NCBI RefSeq assembly: GCF_002410825.1
Contig: NZ_DHOS01000050.1
Coordinates: forward strand, 1 to 25,122
Length of the DNA stretch: 25,122 bases
Direction: 5' to 3'
Origin: Proteiniphilum sp. UBA5384
Lineage (GTDB): Bacteria; Bacteroidota; Bacteroidia; Bacteroidales; Dysgonomonadaceae
Below, one piece after another: positions 24,788 to 25,122 of the stretch. Made by a program: the position numbers and the translations under genes. A model generated the notes under the pieces. That model saw only the letters and a program-made list of their open reading frames with translations, was not told where the DNA came from and ran no database searches. Position 1 is the first letter of the stretch, and each line of letters opens with the position of its first letter.

Positions 24788-25122
24788 AAATAAATTACAA
24801 CTCCTCCATCATCAAAGCGCTGTCTCTCTCCGTGCTCATTCCGGGAAATTTAGCCATGTGTACCCGGGATCATGCCGGAAACAGTCAGCCCCCTAACATC
24901 CTTTTCTGTATTGCGGACGATGCCTCGTTTCACCATTTTGGCATGGCAGGTTGCCAATGGGTTGAAACCCCTGTTTTTGACCGGGTGGCTTCGGAAGGGG
25001 TGTTTTTCAACAATTGTTATACTTCCAACGCGAAGTCCGCCCCTTCACGGGCGAGTATTCTCACAGGACGTTATTCCTGGCAGTTGAAAGAAGGGGGAAA
25101 CCATATCACCAATTTCCCTTCC
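24784..25122 (+). CDS. S1-family sulfatase (Ser-type), N-terminal part only
   Basis: The first 113 residues of a type I sulfatase are visible; the gene continues beyond the window. It would remove sulfate esters from the sugar. The metal site is seen as Asp45/Asp46 in PNILFCIADDAS. The activation motif is Ser-x-Pro-Ser-Arg at 85-89 (SAPSRASILTGRYSW); this serine form is oxidised to formylglycine by an anaerobic sulfatase-maturing enzyme, which must be encoded elsewhere. An N-terminal hydrophobic segment indicates export; NLAMC at 22-26 is a weak lipobox. The start overlaps the GH2 stop (ATGA), showing that GH2 and sulfatase were translationally coupled, so the transposon in GH2 may also reduce its expression. 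Confidence 0.92.
   Translation, partial: MKINYNSSIIKALSLSVLIPGNLAMCTRDHAGNSQPPNILFCIADDASFHHFGMAGCQWVETPVFDRVASEGVFFNNCYTSNAKSAPSRASILTGRYSWQLKEGGNHITNFPS

Overview
The window is a polysaccharide utilisation locus (PUL) of a Bacteroidota bacterium, most likely a member of the Bacteroidales. The evidence is two tandem SusC/SusD pairs, a run of short-signal lipoproteins, DUF1735-, DUF5018- and fimbrillin-like domains, a Ser-type sulfatase, AT-rich translation starts without Shine-Dalgarno sequences, and Bacteroidota-type TAnnTTTG promoter boxes. I cannot fix the genus from the sequence alone.

Layout. All host genes lie on the + strand. Positions 1-10081 hold susC-1 (its 5' end is missing or damaged), susD-1, susC-2, susD-2 and a DUF1735/PKD lipoprotein, packed with gaps of about 10-35 bases. 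Positions 10117-17091 hold two paralogous surface lipoproteins (DUF5018-like repeats, a GH16-like domain and a C-terminal carbohydrate-binding module) on either side of a GH28-like beta-helix lipoprotein. A 51-residue mini-ORF follows, and then a fimbrillin-like lipoprotein that carries the same C-terminal module. A 15-bp perfect hairpin (17119-17157) ends this block. A second block encodes a GH110-type alpha-1,3-galactosidase, a GH2 beta-galactosidase and a Ser-type (S1) sulfatase that runs off the window.

The GH2 gene is split by a 3160-base IS1595-family (ISXO2-like) element at 19335-22494. It has 23-bp perfect terminal inverted repeats and an 8-bp target duplication. Removing the element and one duplication copy restores one open frame of 809 codons across the junction, so this is a clean insertion. 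Besides its transposase, the element carries five small genes: a 56-residue basic protein overlapping the transposase, a three-TM membrane protein, two small zinc-ribbon proteins and an unknown 151-residue protein. Between divergent genes it also holds a compact set of nested inverted repeats (21209-21350) that would fold into a pseudoknotted RNA, best read on the minus strand.

How it works together (inference). Lectin-like and PKD lipoproteins and SusD proteins on the cell surface would capture a galactose-rich glycan. The SusC transporters would import oligosaccharides. GH110 (alpha-1,3-Gal), GH2 (beta-Gal) and the sulfatase would take apart a sulfated galactan or a sulfated, alpha-galactosylated host glycan. 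With GH2 interrupted and susC-1 lacking its N-terminus, this copy of the locus is probably impaired. The candidates for something undescribed are the structured RNA and cargo of the transposon, the paired GH16-like proteins with degenerate catalytic motifs, and the fimbrillin-CBM fusion next to a mini-ORF.
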